A stretch of DNA of 6,744 nucleotides, from positions 1 through 6,744 of the forward strand of contig JAEZDC010000042.1 in assembly GCA_023429825.1 (NCBI GenBank). The letters run 5' to 3'. Both the position numbers and the translations under genes were made by a program. Positions 5,750 to 6,744 of the stretch are shown in pieces. Source of the DNA: Bacteroidota bacterium (GTDB lineage Bacteria; Bacteroidota; Bacteroidia; Chitinophagales; Chitinophagaceae). Within the stretch, counting starts at the first letter, position 1. Every line of letters starts with the position of its first letter. Under the pieces are notes generated by a model. That model was not told the origin of the DNA. It saw nothing but the letters and a program-made list of their open reading frames with translations, and ran no database searches.

Positions 5750-6744
5750 ATGAAAGGTGGAGTATTACTATTGACAGGATTAGTTTTTTGGATAACAGCG
5801 GTGGCACAGATCAAAGTTGGCGACCAACCCACATCATTACAAAAAGCAGTTGCTTTAGATGTTCAGGGTAATAGTAAGCAGGGCTTATGGTTGCCAAGAG
5901 TAAGTGACACTTCTATAACAGGGATAAGAGCATACAATCCGCCTGATGGTTTGGTTCTCTACCATACGCCATCAGGCAAGTTGCTCTTAAGATCTGGAAA
6001 TGCCTGGGTCACCTTTGCAACTGCTGGATCTGCTGGAATTCAAAAGCTAACAGTTGGAACTACATCTCTAACTAATTCTGAAATTTTCTTCACTGTAGGC
6101 ACATCTCAGGGAACTTCTAACGATGTAAATATTGCAGCCAATAATGGCACCAATACCATTACATTAAATATCCCTGACGCCTCTACAGGTGCAAGAGGTG
6201 TTGTTACAAATGGTGCACAAACATTTGGTGGAGTAAAAACCTTCAACAACAACATTATTGCAAACGCAGGAATTAGCATCAATAATGGAGGTACCGTAAA
6301 TGGGGGGTTAACCGTAAATAATGGGTTTACCACAAACAACGGGGCAACTATTTATAACGGAGCAAGTATATATGGTGCATCAACGATTTACAATGGTGCT
6401 ACTATTCATAATGGCTTAACTGTTGCAGGAGGCACCTCTCCCGCAACAAATCTTACAGTAGGACTTAATTCTTCGTCAACTCCAGCTGCGAGCACAGATA
6501 AATATCTCTCTGTTAACGGGAGCGGAGTAGTTACATTAAATGCTGCTCCTGTAACTACTAATACAACAACGAAAATGAAGTCCTATTCAGCACAAGTGGA
6601 TGGACTTCCAATTACAATAGCTGCATCGTCTGCCCAGATAGTAACGTTATCAGTGGCCGGAGCGAATTTCTCCACTAATTCAACGGTAACAGTTACGCCA
6701 CGATCTGCTTTGCAAACTGCAACAAAGATTCATTGGGCCAGGGT
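5750..6744 (+). CDS. Second secreted fibre-like surface protein, N-terminal 331 codons (runs off right edge)
   Basis: I translated this frame by hand. It is open from the ATG at 5750 to the end of the window with no stop. The stop of the previous gene (5726-5728) is in the same frame, so the start is bounded within seven codons. A short signal peptide is likely (core about 5-17, cleavage after Ala19 in AVA-Q). The mature start QIKVGDQP, GLWLPRVSDT (45-54) and NPPDGLVLYHTPSG (63-76) is the same module as in the upstream protein. It then has TGARGVVTNGAQTFGGVKTF (146-165), the tail-fibre-like motif shared with that protein. Nine tandem hexapeptides follow (174-227), then LTVGLNSSSTPAASTDKYLS and a Thr/Ser/Asn-rich beta region with VDGLPITIAASSAQIVTLSV. 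It is probably an elongated surface fibre or adhesin subunit, co-transcribed with the gene upstream. Function and C-terminal anchoring cannot be seen. Confidence 0.85.
   Translation, partial: MKGGVLLLTGLVFWITAVAQIKVGDQPTSLQKAVALDVQGNSKQGLWLPRVSDTSITGIRAYNPPDGLVLYHTPSGKLLLRSGNAWVTFATAGSAGIQKLTVGTTSLTNSEIFFTVGTSQGTSNDVNIAANNGTNTITLNIPDASTGARGVVTNGAQTFGGVKTFNNNIIANAGISINNGGTVNGGLTVNNGFTTNNGATIYNGASIYGASTIYNGATIHNGLTVAGGTSPATNLTVGLNSSSTPAASTDKYLSVNGSGVVTLNAAPVTTNTTTKMKSYSAQVDGLPITIAASSAQIVTLSVAGANFSTNSTVTVTPRSALQTATKIHWAR
6269..6430 (+). repeat. Nine in-frame tandem hexapeptide (18-bp) repeats
   Basis: Residues 174-227 of the second surface protein divide without gaps into nine hexapeptides of the form G-x-[ST]-[IVT]-x-[NG], such as GLTVNN, GATIYN and GATIHN. 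At DNA level they are degenerate 18-bp units with variable codons, so the repetition is conserved at protein rather than nucleotide level. Regular Ile/Val at every sixth residue with Asn-Gly turns is compatible with a beta-helical or trimeric fibre shaft, but the fold is inferred. The first repeats are Asn/Gly-rich; the later ones carry Tyr or His. Confidence 0.85.

Noticed and set aside
6106..6339. 77-codon minus-strand open frame with a hydrophobic, repetitive product
   Set aside because: It is the reverse complement of the Asn/Gly/Thr-rich repeat coding region of the second surface protein; the Val-Pro-Pro-Phe repetition is a mirror of that repeat.
6269..6430. CRISPR-like or satellite array
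   Set aside because: Units are 18 bp, contiguous without spacers, degenerate at DNA level and in frame with a coding sequence; they are protein repeats.

Overview
The window looks like chromosomal DNA of a Bacteroidota bacterium, most likely Chitinophagia/Chitinophagaceae. Four signs support this. The outer-membrane protein begins its mature part with the ENSPYSRYGIGDL signature typical of that phylum. The type III pantothenate kinase and LON-domain proteins have the Bacteroidota style. The secreted proteins open with the phylum's 'VKIG..P....s.LdleS..qG.LLPR..dt..i' module. Start codons are mostly preceded by A/T-rich sequence rather than strong Shine-Dalgarno sites, and the DNA is AT-rich by eye. 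The genus is inference.

Left half (1-3403), minus strand: four tightly packed genes read leftwards, probably one transcription unit. In transcription order they are a polytopic O-antigen ligase/polymerase-family membrane protein (2189-3403), a stand-alone LON substrate-binding-domain protein (1518-2159), the type III pantothenate kinase CoaX (776-1504), and the first 268 codons of an outer-membrane beta-barrel protein that overlaps coaX by 29 bp and runs off the left edge (1-804). Gaps are 29 and 13 bp, then the overlap. Three of the four products concern or sit near the cell envelope; CoaX makes the first intermediate of coenzyme A.

Centre (3404-4570): a 50-bp divergent intergenic stretch separates the minus-strand set from meaB (3454-4338), the G-protein chaperone of methylmalonyl-CoA mutase. 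A 232-bp gene-free stretch follows. It holds a weak terminator-like hairpin, a plausible Bacteroidota promoter (TTTG-N18-AAGCTTTG), and two consecutive stem-loops of identical 11-8-11 geometry just ahead of the next gene.

Right half (4571-6744), plus strand: two secreted proteins in tandem, 21 bp apart and in the same frame. They share an N-terminal module and a phage-tail-fibre-like 'GGVKTF' motif, then diverge. The first ends in a small tail-fibre-like head domain. The second carries nine perfectly phased hexapeptides (residues 174-227) and continues past the right edge. They look like fibrous surface or adhesin-like proteins; their function is unknown. The most noteworthy signals are the paired hairpins and the hexapeptide shaft. 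I do not see a complete, clearly new defence or mobile system in this window.
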